Below are positions 1 through 11,286 of a DNA stretch of 64,000 nt, piece by piece; the stretch's first letter is position 1, and every line of letters begins with the position of its first letter. The notes beneath the pieces were generated by a model. It was not told where the DNA came from. It did no database searches and saw nothing but the letters and a program-made list of their open reading frames with translations. Both the position numbers and the translations under genes were made by a program. The stretch is from Linanthus parryae (Eukaryota; Streptophyta; Magnoliopsida; Ericales; Polemoniaceae): the NCBI GenBank assembly GCA_023055425.1, contig JALGPY010000033.1, positions 2,536,908-2,600,907 of the forward strand, read 5' to 3'.

Positions 1-283
1 TACATTTTTTTTTTAAATATCAATATTCATCTTTACAGAAATGACACGTGTCATATATTTTTGTCATTTTACCCTCACAGCAACTTCAAATTTTATTTTA
101 CCAAACGCAAAATTACTATATCAATATTTTACAACAACTTTTACGTAATATTTACCAAACAATATTTTATCTAGAATTTACATCAAATTCGCTACAGTAT
201 TTTCACACAACAGATTTCTAGCACCGCCACAGCATTTCCAAACTAGTCCTAAAGTGGACAATCTACAAAGCACATGTTACTAT
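1..283. other. AT-rich flank, unassigned
   Basis: This AT-rich stretch lies outside the first Angela LTR. It holds no reading frame of note. Wording such as repeated ACCAAAC and a GC-richer end near 215-245 resembles the end of a small DNA transposon, but no partner end is visible inside the window, so I leave it unassigned. Its last five bases, ACTAT, are the target duplication of Angela-1. Confidence 0.4.
279..283. repeat. Target-site duplication of Angela-1, left copy (ACTAT)
   Basis: ACTAT directly precedes the TGTTGG start of the 5' LTR and recurs directly after the CTACA end of the 3' LTR at 38554-38558. Five bases is the normal Ty1/copia duplication length. It ties the two LTRs, 38 kb apart, to one insertion. 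Confidence 0.9.
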
Positions 284-1699
284 TGTTGGAATAGATGCCC
301 TAGAGGCAATCTAGTTTAGTATGAACTTGTTTTTTGTTAGAACATTCGTTGTATTATTTATTGGATATTTAATATAATGAAGTCCTTAGATTTACAATTG
401 CGTTGTTTATCTTAAATATCCCTAGTCCATCATAATGATTAAATTGGAAAAACATCTATAGACTAGTATGGGGTTGGATTGATTTAGAGATATCATGATC
501 TAACACATGGGTATGCATTAAGTGTAATGGCATACTGGATTGACCCATCTCCGAGAAAGCTACATACATGTTATGTAGAGTCACAAGCGCTTCCCTTGGT
601 GACAACGGTATTGTCATCCTTAGAATTGAAGTCACTAGATTATCTAGTTGTGGATTATTGTGATTTTGTTAGCGTCAAACGCTACACCGTAACTGGGTAG
701 CTATAGGCGTGTACCGGGTACAATAAGAAGCAAGCTTAGAAATCGTATTAGACGTAGATATAATTTTTCCTTCCCACATAGCGGGAGCAAATGTCCGAGG
801 CCACTCGAGGGATAGTTCTTATGGAATGTCTGGCCAGACTCAAATAAATCTATATGGGATATTGATGTTATTTGCACGGATAAGGCTATTCCCAGGATCG
901 AGAAACTGTGGATTGGATATACGAGTGTGACTTGTATGTCTCGTGTCCAATCCGGTTATAGAGACAACGGGATGTGACAATTACTTGCACAAGGTTTGTC
1001 GGATGACTATTCTATTAGTTGGCCAGAATGGATGTATTGCTAGAGACCGCTCCATATTAGCAAATTGTTGCTACCAACTAGATAGAACCTATGGGGTCAC
1101 ACGCTAGATAGAGTTGAACTAGATTTGGGAATTAATTAATATCATTAATCAAATAGAAGGATCACTTTGCAACACCTTTCAAACTTAGTAGGACTAATAT
1201 GCAAGGAAGGGACTAATCCGAACTCATGTTCGATTAGGAAGGGCCTTTAGGTAGTAGACAAAGAGTTGTTGGATTATATAAAGGATGCTCCTAGCTTCCT
1301 TCCCAAACTAATGCTCATAACATAAGTGGAGTGGGGGAGAACAAAGGAGAGATCGCAAGACACAAGGAGGTCGAACCCGACCCCCTTGGTCCACCCCCTA
1401 CCTGTCGGCCACAAGAGGAAGCCGAGAGCTTCCTTTGTGATCTCGTTGCGTGATTTCTTCTTCCTCTTCCTCTGGTTCAAGCTAGCACTAAGGATAAGGA
1501 AGATCTAGACCACAACTCTAGGCGTGGATAAACCGTAGATACGTGACACAATTCACGTTACAAGTCATCACAGGAGAACCCTAAGGTGTGTAACATGATT
1601 CTTCCTTTACCATCGTTATGATTCTCGTCCTGTGATCCTTGGAGGTTATTGAATGGATAATTTATCTTTCCCCTGAGTATCTATGATCAAAACCCTACA
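284..1699 (+). repeat. 5' LTR of Angela-1
   Basis: The repeat runs from TGTTGGAATAGATGCC to AAAACCCTACA, about 1.42 kb. The same sequence, with scattered substitutions and one insertion, forms the 3' LTR at 35950-38553. Relatives are at 57995-59414 and 59895-61322. A TATA-like TATATAAAG stands near 1275, ahead of a GAGAGAGAACAAAGG-type leader shared by all four copies, so transcription probably starts just downstream. The short reading frames on both strands at 1274-1508 are conserved only because the LTR is repeated; I do not treat them as genes. Confidence 0.92.
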
Positions 1700-1700
1700 G

Positions 1701-1714
1701 TTTTATCAAAGCCT
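1701..1714 (+). promoter_or_regulatory. Decayed primer binding site (initiator-Met tRNA) of Angela-1
   Basis: The site begins two bases after the LTR. The sister copies at 59416 and 61324 read TGGTATCAGAGCC, the standard plant copia primer site complementary to initiator-Met tRNA. Here it reads TTTTATCAAAGCC, with three changes, so priming would be impaired in this copy. Confidence 0.8.
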
Positions 1715-3347
1715 CAGGTCGTAGAACATATATGTGGTTTATGTGTTACGTTTTGACAGTTTTACACTTTAATTTTTGTTTTTTATCGAGTAAAACGGAC
1801 AAATCAAGCATATGATGCAATTTGTCAATAATAAAAAAATAAGACCTAATTTTTATATTTTATGCATGAATTAGTGAGTTTGAGAAATTTTAGGATCTTA
1901 GATCTAGGGTTTAGACACCAATCTGGAAACTAGTTTCAAATTTGGAAACCTTTTGGACTTGGGGAACAAGGAAGGAGTTGTTTTGAAACAACTAAGGAGG
2001 TTCGGCCCTAGGACCTCCCCTCCCCTTCCTTGCCGCCCAATCCACATAGGTCGAGGGCCTAGGCGGTCGGCCAACCCCACGGGTTGGGCCGGCCGGCCTA
2101 GGCTCGACCCGGGCGGCTCAAAGATGGTTCAGCCATTGTATGGTGAGCCCCTTGGACCATTTTAACCCTAGAAATCCTAAAATCAAATAAAAATTGACCA
2201 AGCGCGTTAAAATTGAGTTTTTAACTGTTTATGTGCAAATCGCATGGTGGTTGGATATGGCCTTAGGATGTGGTTTGGTGTGATAGTTTAAATTTGTGGT
2301 TTAGTTTACGGTCTGCGAGCCGATCAATTTTATGTAATAATTAATTAGGGTTTACGGCCTACGAGCCGATTTTTTTCTCAACTTGTGAGATTTATTTTAT
2401 TTAGTATAGTTGTTAGCTAGTGCTAGATAGAATATATTGTTAGCCAAGATTGAACAAAAAGAAGCCCGAAGGCAAAGAAAGCCACAAAAGATGGAGCATG
2501 GAGCATCCCACATGACTATGAAGGATGGACCAAAAGATGAAGACGCATGGAGATGTGTTTTCTTTTAGGGTTCATAGATATTCCCATTAGCTTGGGAATA
2601 TCTTAGTCTAGAAAAGGCCATATCCATATCACGTTTTATTTATTTTGTGGTTGTTTATTTTTCTTGTCTTATTATTTTGTGGTTGGTGTATGGATGATGC
2701 ATGCAATTAGGATAATAAGATAATTAACAACCCGGATCTATTAACAGGAGTTGTGCCCAAACTCAAAATAGATAGATCAGTTGATATGGATCAACAAAAC
2801 AATTAAAATTGAAATTTAAAATCCCTCGAAAATTCAAATATTGTGTTTTTGCTTTCTCGTTATTTAAACATTCATTGTCATCATGATTTATCAAGTTCGT
2901 GCATGCCAAAGCAAGGCGACTTGGTTCATAATGATGCAATGCGATGGCACAATCAAGTAATGTGCAATTTTTTAAATAATAGGTTGAACACAACTAGGTT
3001 ATTAATAAGACTAAAACCTAGAGGCAATCAATTGGGATTATCCATGCGGATGGATAAATAATGAGTTATTTGCCCAATTGAACCAAGAGTTGCATGGGAT
3101 GCAATTGGAATTGTTCCTACCTAAAGTAGTCAAATTTTGGGTGACTTGCCAAAGCAAGCTCAAAAGAAGATGAAACATGGACCTTGGCCCACTAGAAAAA
3201 TAAGGATATTTTCCGCATTAATATCTTGAGGGTTACTAATCCGTAGAAAAATAGTGGGAGCTATATTTGATAAACTAGCCATTATTGAATATAGTCAAAA
3301 GTTCACAAATACTAAAACTTGCGTATTTTCCTTTTGTAGAATTCCAA
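1715..3347 (+). other. Untranslated leader of Angela-1
   Basis: About 1.6 kb of noncoding sequence lies between primer site and gag start. The same leader occurs in element G (about 61337-63007), including the CCGGCC-rich block near 2040-2110 and the TAATCCGTAGAAAAATAGTGGGAGC stretch just before gag. Short frames here do not resemble known proteins and are not preserved in G. Confidence 0.75.
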
Positions 3348-3695
3348 ATGGCAAACAACTCATCGAGTTCACAACATTCCCTTCGATCTTTCCTTGAGAA
3401 GGACAAGCTCTCAGGAACCAACTTCCTTGATTGGTACAGAAACTTGAGAATTGTTCTCAAGCAAGCGAAGAAACTGTACGCAATAGAGGAGCAAGTTCCA
3501 GCAGGTCCAGAGAACAATATTCCTACAGCCCTAAAGGCGTATCAGAAGTGTGTTGATGACGCCAAGGATGCGGCCTGCCTTATGCTATGAACCATGACCT
3601 CTGAGATTCAGAAGCAACATCAGAACATGAATGCAGTCGATATGATCGAACACTTGAAGCAGCTCTTCAAAGAGCAGGCAAAGGTTGAGAGGTAT
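3348..3695 (+). pseudogene. Angela-1 gag, N-terminal part, truncated by gypsy DNA
   Basis: The frame opens with MANNSSSSQHSLRSFLEKDK and matches, residue for residue with few changes, the start of the intact gag of element G at 63008. Gag would form the virus-like particle in the cytoplasm. A TGA at 3588-3590 replaces the TGC of copy G. Homology continues past it (frame with TMTSEIQKQHQ) until the sequence breaks at GGTATGAGG near 3699. About 95 bases of gag present in copy G are missing between this point and the resumed gag at about 33188. The start ATG is chosen because the intact copy uses it. Confidence 0.9.
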
Positions 3696-5889
3696 GAGGA
3701 CAACGATGCATCCTAGTGTGGGGGTGGGTTATACCTTTTACTAGTCAGTTGTCGACTCTTTGCATCGCCCGTGTCGCATTTAGGTAGGAATTTTGGTTAT
3801 GTCCTTATTTTATTGTTTATTATTTCTAACTTTGTTTGCACGTTTATTTTATTGAGTCATCCCACCAACATATTGAGTCGGTAATCAAGTAGACCGTGCA
3901 TGTAGTATAGGTATAAAAAATTATTAAAAATTTTAAAAACCAAAAAAAAAAATTAAAAATTTGAGAAAGGGCAATCAAAAGGAGCTGAAAATTGGTACAA
4001 TCGAGAAGTGTGAGGCTTTTAGGCATAGGGCATGATTTGCGATCGAGATTTACAACGTGAGTCCCCCTTAGTAAGTATAGAGAAGCATTCTTTACGGGAA
4101 TGCGTGCCTATTTGCTTACACGTACTTACTTTTCAAATTTAAAGTGTGTGCCTAGTTTTCTTACAAGAGTTGAGCTAGGTGTGAGCTAAACAAGCCGAAC
4201 GTTCTTGTATACGTCTTAGGTAGTCGCCAACCCCCCTCGTAGTCGCACACAGAACAGTTGTGCGAGGTTGTGCATTAGAGCACTCACTGCTTATCGAACT
4301 CACCCTGTAAGACCACTAGTAAACCCGGATTTGAACCTTGGATTCTTTGATAACCTCTTGACTTAGGGTGACGATTCTTGGCCTTCATCATTGATTGTTT
4401 AGAATCACCTCTTTAGTGCGTCATGAGGGAGTTGTAGTTGAGGGGGTTCGATGAGGGAGTGCTTCATGATATATTCTTGTGAGTCTTACACATCGCATAT
4501 GCTTCATTTGTGATTTTCGAGGGGATGCGAATGCGCACTTCGGTGTGGCGGTGTCCCATGTCGTTACAACATGGACACAGTTGTGGAGAGTCGGGAGTGC
4601 GTGACATCTAATACGCACAAAAATTGGGTTGGGTGAATTTAATTGGTGGATCGTGCTAGGTATCGGATTTTACTCATCGTGGTGTAGGAGGTTCGGTTGG
4701 ATTAGGCACGATACATACATCCGATTGACTACGTGAGAGGGGACAGGATTACATTCGAGTGTGGGGGTGTCAACTTTTGACTACGGACATCGAGATTGAG
4801 CTTGCGACGCCTCCATCCCCACACGTGTGCTTTGCTTTGTTTGCGGCTTAGTTTGTGACATCAAGGATATCATCGATTTAGAGGGAGATGAATTTATTTG
4901 TGATACGTATTCATCGGCTTGATTATTTCCTCCCCCTGTCATCTTATTTTGGCTTGACTTTTGGAAGACCACTCGGGATTTGTATTGTGGAAATTTTGCT
5001 GAAATTTGAGTGAGATATATTGTAAAAAAAGGGAGAAAAACAGGAGAGTTTAAATAAATTAATAAAGGAGAAACTTATTGGAATACCGAGTGGAGGAGCA
5101 ACTAGTTCATCAACGGGAAGTTTCATCTTGTGCACAATTTACGACAGTGGCCGCGGAGATCGTAATTGTACCGGGGTTAAGGGGATCGAGGGCAGGAGAT
5201 GGTGAGTTTTGGGTTCGGTTTCCATCATTGTTGTGAGCGTGTGTGAGATGTGGTTTATTTGTGAGAATGTGACGCTTTAGGACTATTACATGATTATTAT
5301 CCTTTCGTCCCTAAGCCTCATCACTCTAACCCATTAGTGGAATAGGAGCTCGGACCTTGAACGTGGCTTAGATTAGCGTAGCCTCTTATTTTGTGGCACA
5401 CACGAAGAGGTAATGCATTCTTATAAGTAGTAAGGCTAGGTTCTCTATACCAGCTAGGGGAGATTCTCGTTGTCGAATTTGGTTTCAACTCATGCCTCTA
5501 GATTTCTCATCACTTCGTGATAACCGGTTTAAGCCAATGGAGATTGCCCGATCTCGCAAAAGAAAAGAAAAAAATTGTTATTTCAATACTTGCATTGTAA
5601 ATATTGCATTTGCATATAGGTGCATTGTGTATAATCGAGTGGTGTTGAGTAGTAAAAGGATGGATTGTGGTTTGTTTGGTATCTAACTCGGACTAGTATG
5701 CCATTGGTGTCGGATTTGTATGCAATGGATGGTGATAGTATGCAATTGGCGTAGGGAAGTTATGTGAGGATGAATTGGTTTGATAGGCAAAGTTGGATTG
5801 ATTGCGGGAAGTGAGAGGATTTTGGCTTGCGAAGTTTTATATGACTTGGGAGTTTTCTCGGGACGAGCAAAAGGTAGTGTGGGGGTAGT
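3695..5889 (+). repeat. Orphan copy of element A's 3' noncoding region
   Basis: This block is a near copy of 29569-31721, which is A's region between ORF3 and the 3' LTR. It lies upstream of A's 5' LTR, where it does not belong. It starts abruptly at TGAGGA, shared with the host gag (TGAGG) and with A (TGAGGA at 29569-29574), so the join is at microhomology. It holds the same three AGTGTGGGGGT motifs (3715-3725, 4758-4768, 5876-5886). I infer the remains of a tandem A-A array that shared the LTR at 5890, cut back by a deletion which also took about 95 bp of host gag. Confidence 0.8.
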
Positions 5890-6197
5890 TGATAACTCCG
5901 TTTTCAGATTTATTTTATACCTTATCTTTCTACCTATTGCGTGCTAAACATGGAGAATTTGTCGTCTTTTGAGTAAATTATGCTCAAATGTGAGAATATG
6001 AGTTCATGAGCTTTACTTGTTGAATACGGGCGTTTCTATGGATATTTTGAGCTTTTATTGAGATATGATCGCGGGTTGTGTTTTCGTGTTGTGATTCACA
6101 AAAAAACAGGGCTGGGAGGATCATGCGGGAGATGGAAACGAGCTTCGGAAGCATGGAACTGAAAGAAAAAGTCAAAGAAGAAGTTCAGAAAAAAGGA

Positions 6198-6376
6198 GTC
6201 TTCGTACGAAGACAAATGTCTTCGTACGAAGAGATCATACTTAGCCAAAATTTTGAATTCTGGATATCTCTTCCTAAACCAGCTTGCAGTACTTACATAA
6301 GAAGGCCTTCGTACGAAGAGGAATTTTCTTCGCACGAAGACATTTCGTACGAAGAGAAAAGTCTTCGTACGAAGAC
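6198..6376. repeat. Palindrome array of A's 5' LTR (CTTCGTACGAAG)
   Basis: There are six palindromes: full 16-bp GTCTTCGTACGAAGAC at 6198-6213 and 6361-6376, TCTTCGTACGAAGA at 6219-6232, CTTCGTACGAAG at 6307-6318, TCTTCGCACGAAGA at 6327-6340 and TTCGTACGAA at 6344-6353. Two stand first, then a spacer with AGCTTGCAGTACTT, then four. The array ends 72 bp before TATTTAAG. Perfect dyads of this size suit a dimeric DNA-binding protein; hairpin or cruciform formation is the alternative. The function is inferred. Confidence 0.9.
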
Positions 6377-6448
6377 ATCACAGAAAACGCAGGATTTTTG
6401 GGGGTTTTGTGTAGTTTATCCAAACTTTGTAGTATTGTTATGGAAACG

Positions 6449-6456
6449 TATTTAAG
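6449..6456 (+). promoter_or_regulatory. TATA-like box of A's 5' LTR
   Basis: TATTTAAG lies about 560 bp into the LTR, 72 bp after the last palindrome. The 3' LTR has the same octamer at 32281-32288 at the same distance. No start site can be proven from sequence. Confidence 0.55.
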
Positions 6457-7362
6457 TGTTTTAGGTCGTGATTTTCAGTAGATTTTCACGTTAGAAACAT
6501 ATCTTGGAGAGCTAGAAGCCATTTTTTGATCTTGGGAGCTTTGGATCACTCGTTTGGATTCTCAACTCTTTCGTTTCCTTAGCTTTTGCTTATGAGATAC
6601 ATGAAACTCGTTGTTTGAGTATGAATCGTAGTAGCTAAACCCTTTTTGCTGGGAATTCTCGTTTGGTTTAGCTAGGGTTTGCTATAAACTTGATGTTTTG
6701 AGATTGTGATTCAAGTTTTCAACTTAATATATCATGTCTTTTATTATTATGGGTTGTTTATGAGTTTGATTCTATTATTCTTGCGCATAGCTAACGTAGG
6801 AGTAATTTTAATTGACATTCACGTGGTAACTCTGTGACGGTTAGTCGGTAAAGTGAATAATCCACCTAGTTGAATCAATATTTGGTAAATCGGTATTGTT
6901 AGCTAGGATCGTTGGAGTAGAATTGTGAAGTCTAAAGCATGCTTAAAAATGAAATAGACTTGGTAACTCGGTGTATTTTGGTTTTAGGCATAGATAATTT
7001 GCTTGGTAACTCGGTAAATTTTACATTGCTCGATTAATAGTAAAAGACACGTTGTTGTTTCACAAATCAGAGCATAAGTTTATATCATCCCTAGTGACCT
7101 ATAGAATTCCCGGTATTTTCCCTCTTATTAGAAAAGTCATAAATGACTCTTTGTTAATCGTGAACCATTCCACTCGATTAATTGAGAATCTTGTTATTTT
7201 TATTTTAGTATAATTAAAACAACAAACAACTTTGCGAATTGCCCACATAAAGTTTAAGATAATAACTGGTTTAACAAAGTCCCTTGGGTTCGACAACCTG
7301 GATTTCCGGATTACTATTACACGCGACAACCATACACTTGCGGTAAGATCGTGACAAGTTTT

Positions 7363-7380
7363 TGGCGCCGTTGCTGGGGA
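7363..7380 (+). promoter_or_regulatory. Primer binding site of A (Asp tRNA)
   Basis: TGGCGCCGTTGCTGGGGA starts six bases after the LTR. It differs at one base from the complement of the 3' end of plant Asp tRNA (TGGCGCCGTTGCCGGGGA), the usual Athila primer. The distance from the PBS end to the gag ATG is 113 bp, the same as in element D. Confidence 0.88.
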
Positions 7381-7493
7381 CTTCGGCCAAGTTAGTTTTA
7401 ATTCCTAGCCTTAGGGATTTTACCTTTCTTCTTATATCTATTACTCACCTACGTTTTGCGTGATCTGTGATTTCAGGTTAGCTTGTACGGTGC

Positions 7494-9209
7494 ATGTCCC
7501 GTTCTAGAGACGAGCCTTTGCATCCTACACTTGAAGACCCGGAATCCCTGTTACGAGCACAGCGTAGAGACAACAGGAAATCAAGCTCAGTTACCATGGA
7601 TGCTGAAACTAGAGCTGAGTTTGAAAGGATCCGCAAGGGTATGCAAGATGCGGAAGCATCTAGAGTTGCAGCTATGGAAGATGCAGACCGAAGTGCTAGA
7701 TGCTATGGCACGCTTGAACCCTCCAAACCCACAACCACGTCTTGGTTTGGTGGTACAAGCGAGAAACGATGGAGGTAATAATAACGATGGGGGAAATAAT
7801 AATAATGGGGGAATAATAAGCAGGATGTGGTGGCACAGGTGAATAATGTTGAAGAGGATGAGCGTCCTTCGGTGGACTACTTCAGAACTACACCGGAGGG
7901 GTATCAACCAACTATTGTCAGGCCACAAATTAAAGCCGCACATTTGGAAATACGCCAACCATTGATCAACATGGTTCGGGATGAGTGCTTATTCATTGGA
8001 GCCCCATGTGATGATCCACACCAACACTTGCTCAATTTTGAGCAGATTACCTCCACTATGTATGATCAGAGAGTTCCACTAGAGACAATAAAGCTCATGC
8101 TTTTTCCCTTATCCTTATCAGGAAAAGCAAAGACATGGCTTATGGAACTTCCAGCAGGAACTATCGCTACATGGGCAGAATGTTACAAGGAATTTCTCAG
8201 GAAGTATCTTCGGCCATCCAAGGTTGCTCAACGAATGGATGTTATAAAAAAATTTGCGCAACATGAAGACGATTCTCTGGGAGACGCATGGAAGTTCAAC
8301 CAGCTCCTTCGCAGATGCCCCACTCATGGAGAGCCATGGTACAAACTTTTACATTATTTTTATAATGCTCTAGACAGAGAAATTGCAAACGAACTGGATA
8401 TGATGGCTCATGGCAACTTTATGGGCTTAGGATTACAGAGATGCTGGGATCTGCTGGATAATGTGGCAAAACGTTAGTCCACGAGGTCTGAGACTCGTAG
8501 AAACACAAAATCTGATGGAGCATTGTTTAGTAAAATTAAGTCCATGGTGGAACAAAAATTCGAACATCAGATGGCAGTGATGACTTCGGCTTTCAGTAAT
8601 ATGAATCCATCGGCACAGGTGAATTTAGTGGGAGAGATGGTAGCACATGCAAATCAGGGATATGGAGATGGTATTGAAGATGTGAACTACATGGATCAAC
8701 CACGACATCAACAATGGTCTAACACATATCATCCGAATAACCGCAACCACCCCAATTTCAACTATGCCAATCCAAGCAGTGGATTATACGCACCAGGTCA
8801 AAGGCCAAATGTTCCATACCAAGCGCAAATACAGGTTCCACAACAGTAGGCTCCACAATCAGAAGAACAAGATACAAACGCGTTGTTGAGGAAACTGTTA
8901 GCTAGCCAAGACAAAATTGAGAGCAATATCATCTCCATGGAAGCTACAATGAAGAGCCATGAGACACAGATTGGCCAGATAGCCAATCAAAACACTCGAC
9001 TTCCACCTGGTATGTTGCCCTCAAACACAATCACTCCACCTGAGCAGTTGAAGGCTATCACTACTCGCAGTGGGATCACCATTGAGTATCCTCCATATCC
9101 TGCCCACTCGCGAGCTGAAGCAACCAAAGCCATTGAAAAGTCTTTGAGTGAAGATATTCCCGTGCCTACCGTGATTCCCCAACCAAAGGACACGAGTAGG
9201 GATTCGTAG
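7494..9209 (+). pseudogene. Element A gag (capsid/nucleocapsid), broken
   Basis: Gag begins MSRSRDEPLHPTLEDPE. The start is supported by the same opening in D. A frameshift near 7700-7830 moves the reading into the frame that starts at 7827 (VAQVNNVEEDERPSVDYFRT). The retrotransposon gag core follows (around 7950-8470, with TWAECYKEFLRKYLRPSKVA and LLHYFYNALDREIANELD). In-frame stops are TAG at 8475, TAG at 8847 and TAG at 9207. D has sense codons at the first two comparable sites that can be aligned. The C-terminal part has the linker typical of Athila gag-pro (KAITTRSGITIEYPPYPAHS, near 9050-9110). The role is packaging of element RNA; this copy cannot make a full protein. Confidence 0.88.
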
Positions 9210-9236
9210 GAGAAGTAAAATCCAAAGGAGTACAGC

Positions 9237-10034
9237 ATGTGTGTGCCATACCCCCAAAGGTTGAAGAGTCAAGAGGATGCTAAGCACTTCAAGAAATTTG
9301 TGGATATTTTCAAGAAGTTACATATTAATATCCCTTTCGCGGAGGCCATTTCCCAAATGCCCATGTATGCAAAATTTCTCAAGAACCTCCTCTCCAATAG
9401 GAGGCGCATGGATGACTTTGAAACTGTAACCCTGAATGAAGAAAGTAGCGCCGTAGTGCAAAAGGCGTTGCCCAAGAAGATGAAATATCCGGGCGGTTTC
9501 ATCATTCCTGTGACATTAGGAGATGAGTTCCATGGTAGAGCATTGTGTGATCTTGGCGAAAGAATAAATTTGATGCCCACATCAGTATTCAAGCAACTTG
9601 GTGTAGGGGATCCAAACCCTACTCGTATGTGTTTGCAGAAGGCTGACCATACTATCAAATGCCCAAGGGGCGTGTTGGAGGATGTGCTTGTAAGAGTCGA
9701 AGGACTCATCTTCCCCGCATATTTTGTGATCCTATTCATGGAGGCTGATGATGATGTCCCACTCATATTGGGACGACCAGTCCTTGCCACGGGGAAGACT
9801 ATCATTGATTTTGCCAATGGAGAGTTGACGATGCGTATTAACAATGATAAGGTGGCGTTCAATGTCTTTGAAGCTATGAAATTTTCCGCGTATGCGGTGA
9901 GTGAGCAGTGTTTTGGTGTGGAGGCATACACACCAGATGAGGAGGAAGATGTCTTATTGGAGCGGCTGTATGAGGAGCTTGCTCTACTTGACTCAAGCGA
10001 AAAGGAACAAACTGTGGAAGCTCACTGGCGTTAG
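9237..10034 (+). pseudogene. Element A aspartic protease region, active-site change
   Basis: In the gag frame, VPYPQRLKSQEDAKHFKKFV opens the region that leads to the retropepsin fold. The active-site segment reads CDLGERINLMP near 9546-9580, whereas B and C have CDLGAS, so the residues after Asp-Leu-Gly are altered. ILGRPVLATGKTIIDFANGE (near 9770-9830) is the conserved C-terminal hairpin of this family. The frame ends at TAG 10032-10034 and pol continues in the same frame. The protease would cut the gag-pol polyprotein; loss of the Ala-Ser pair probably harms it. Confidence 0.85.
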
Positions 10035-11286
10035 CCCCTACCCCTCTTTAATGAGGGAAGCAGGAAGATTCTTACTCCTTCTCTTATTACTGCTCCTATT
10101 TTAGAATTAAAGCCTTTACCTGTCCATTTAAAATATTTATACTTGGGATCTAATGAGACTTTTCCTGTTATTGTGTCTGCATGTTTGGACAGGGAACAGG
10201 AGGAGCAGCTTCTCAAGGTATTGCAGGAAAGGAAAACAGATATGGGATGGACCATAGCGGATATCAAGGGGATCAGTCCCACAGTTTGCCAGAACAAGAT
10301 CCGGCTCATGGAAGATAAGAAGCTGGTAGTTCAATATCAGCGCCGCCTCAACCCTCACATGCAGGAGGTGGTGAAGAAAGAGGTGCTTAAATGGTTGGAA
10401 GCAGGCATCATCTACCCGATTTCCAACAGCACATGGACTAGCCCGGTGCAGTGTATCCCTAATAAGGGAGGTATTACTATGGTGGAAGGGAAAAAAGGTG
10501 ATCAGATTGCAACTCGTACTGTTACTGGGTGGAGAGTTTGCATGGATTACCGCAAACTCAATGATGCCACGTTGAAGGATCATTTTCCCCTCCCGTTCGT
10601 TGATCAAATGCTTGATAGGCTGGCACGTCATTCGCATTATTGCTTTCTGGATGGATACTCCGGGTATAATCAGATAGCAATTGAGTCAGCTGACAAGGAG
10701 AAGACGACATTCACTTGTCCTTATGGGACCTTTGCCTTTAGACGCATGCCATTTGGGTTGTGCAACGCACCTGCCACGTTTCAAAGGTGTATGATGTCTA
10801 TCTTCTCTGACATGATGGAGCAGAATTTTGAGGTCTTCATGGATGATTTTTCGCTCTATGGTGATGGGTTCGAAGAATGTCTACAACAACTAGCTCGGGT
10901 TCTTGACAAATGTATTGACACCAACCTAGTGCTCAACTGGGAGAAGTGTCATTTCATGGTGACCGAGGGAATAGTGTTGGGGCACAAGATTTCAAGCAAG
11001 GGTTTAGAAGTGGACCGAGCAAAAATTGAGGTGATTGAGAAGCTTCCTTACCCTACATCTGTTAAAGGGGTACGGATTTCTTGGGACATGCAGGGTTTTA
11101 CCGGCGTTTCATCAAGGATTTCTCAAAGATTACAAAGCCGTTATCTGGTTTGCTTGAAAAAGATGCAGTTTTTGATTTTGATGCAAAATGCAGGGCAGCT
11201 TTTTATGTGCTCAAGGAAAAGTTCATCAGCTCACCCATCATAGCCACACCAGACTATTCCTTTCCGTTTGAGCTTATGTGTGATGC
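10035..11286 (+). pseudogene. Element A reverse transcriptase and start of RNase H, cut by element B
   Basis: The frame is the same as gag-pro. RT motifs are visible in order: WLEAGIIYPISNSTWTSPVQ, VCMDYRKLNDATLKDHFPLP (near 10530), YCFLDGYSGYNQI, FAFRRMPFGLCNAPATFQ (near 10735) and the catalytic FMDDFSLYGD (near 10837). A frameshift near 11075 moves the reading to GHAGFYRRFIKDFSKITKP, which leads into RNase H (FELMCDA). There the coding sequence stops at the GATGC duplication (11282-11286) and element B begins. Coding resumes at 24854. The enzyme would copy element RNA to DNA; here it is broken by frameshift and insertion. Confidence 0.92.
11282..11286. repeat. Target-site duplication of element B, left copy (GATGC)
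   Basis: GATGC precedes B's left LTR end (TGATGCGCAG) and recurs at 24849-24853 after the TTATCA end of the other LTR. Removing B and one copy restores the A RNase H motif order across the join, which confirms the insertion. Confidence 0.93.

Larger units (their letters stand above)
5890..7356 (+). repeat. 5' LTR of element A
   Basis: The LTR is 1467 bp. It is bounded on the left by the polypurine tract of the orphan 3' region (5876-5889) and on the right by AGTTT and the PBS. The partner is 31722-33186. The LTR holds a six-copy palindrome array (6198-6376), a TATTTAAG box (6449-6456) and a 3' half with repeated GGTAACTCGGT phrases (about 6900-7020) that is also recognisable in element D (52150-52380). 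Confidence 0.92.

Noticed and set aside
1274..1508. Small frames in Angela LTRs repeated at 38120, 58967 and 60875
   Set aside because: They recur because the LTR recurs. Reading frames shift between copies and show no protein-level conservation.
6078..6481. 125- and 65-codon frames over A's palindromes
   Set aside because: They are open because of the repeated palindrome and are broken in the 3' LTR copy.
3695..7356. Reading the 3.6-kb repeat (3695-7356 and 29569-33186) as one long LTR
   Set aside because: The PPT and TGATAAC start at 5876-5896 fit B and C exactly, and the left edge has no TG start or duplication but does have microhomology.
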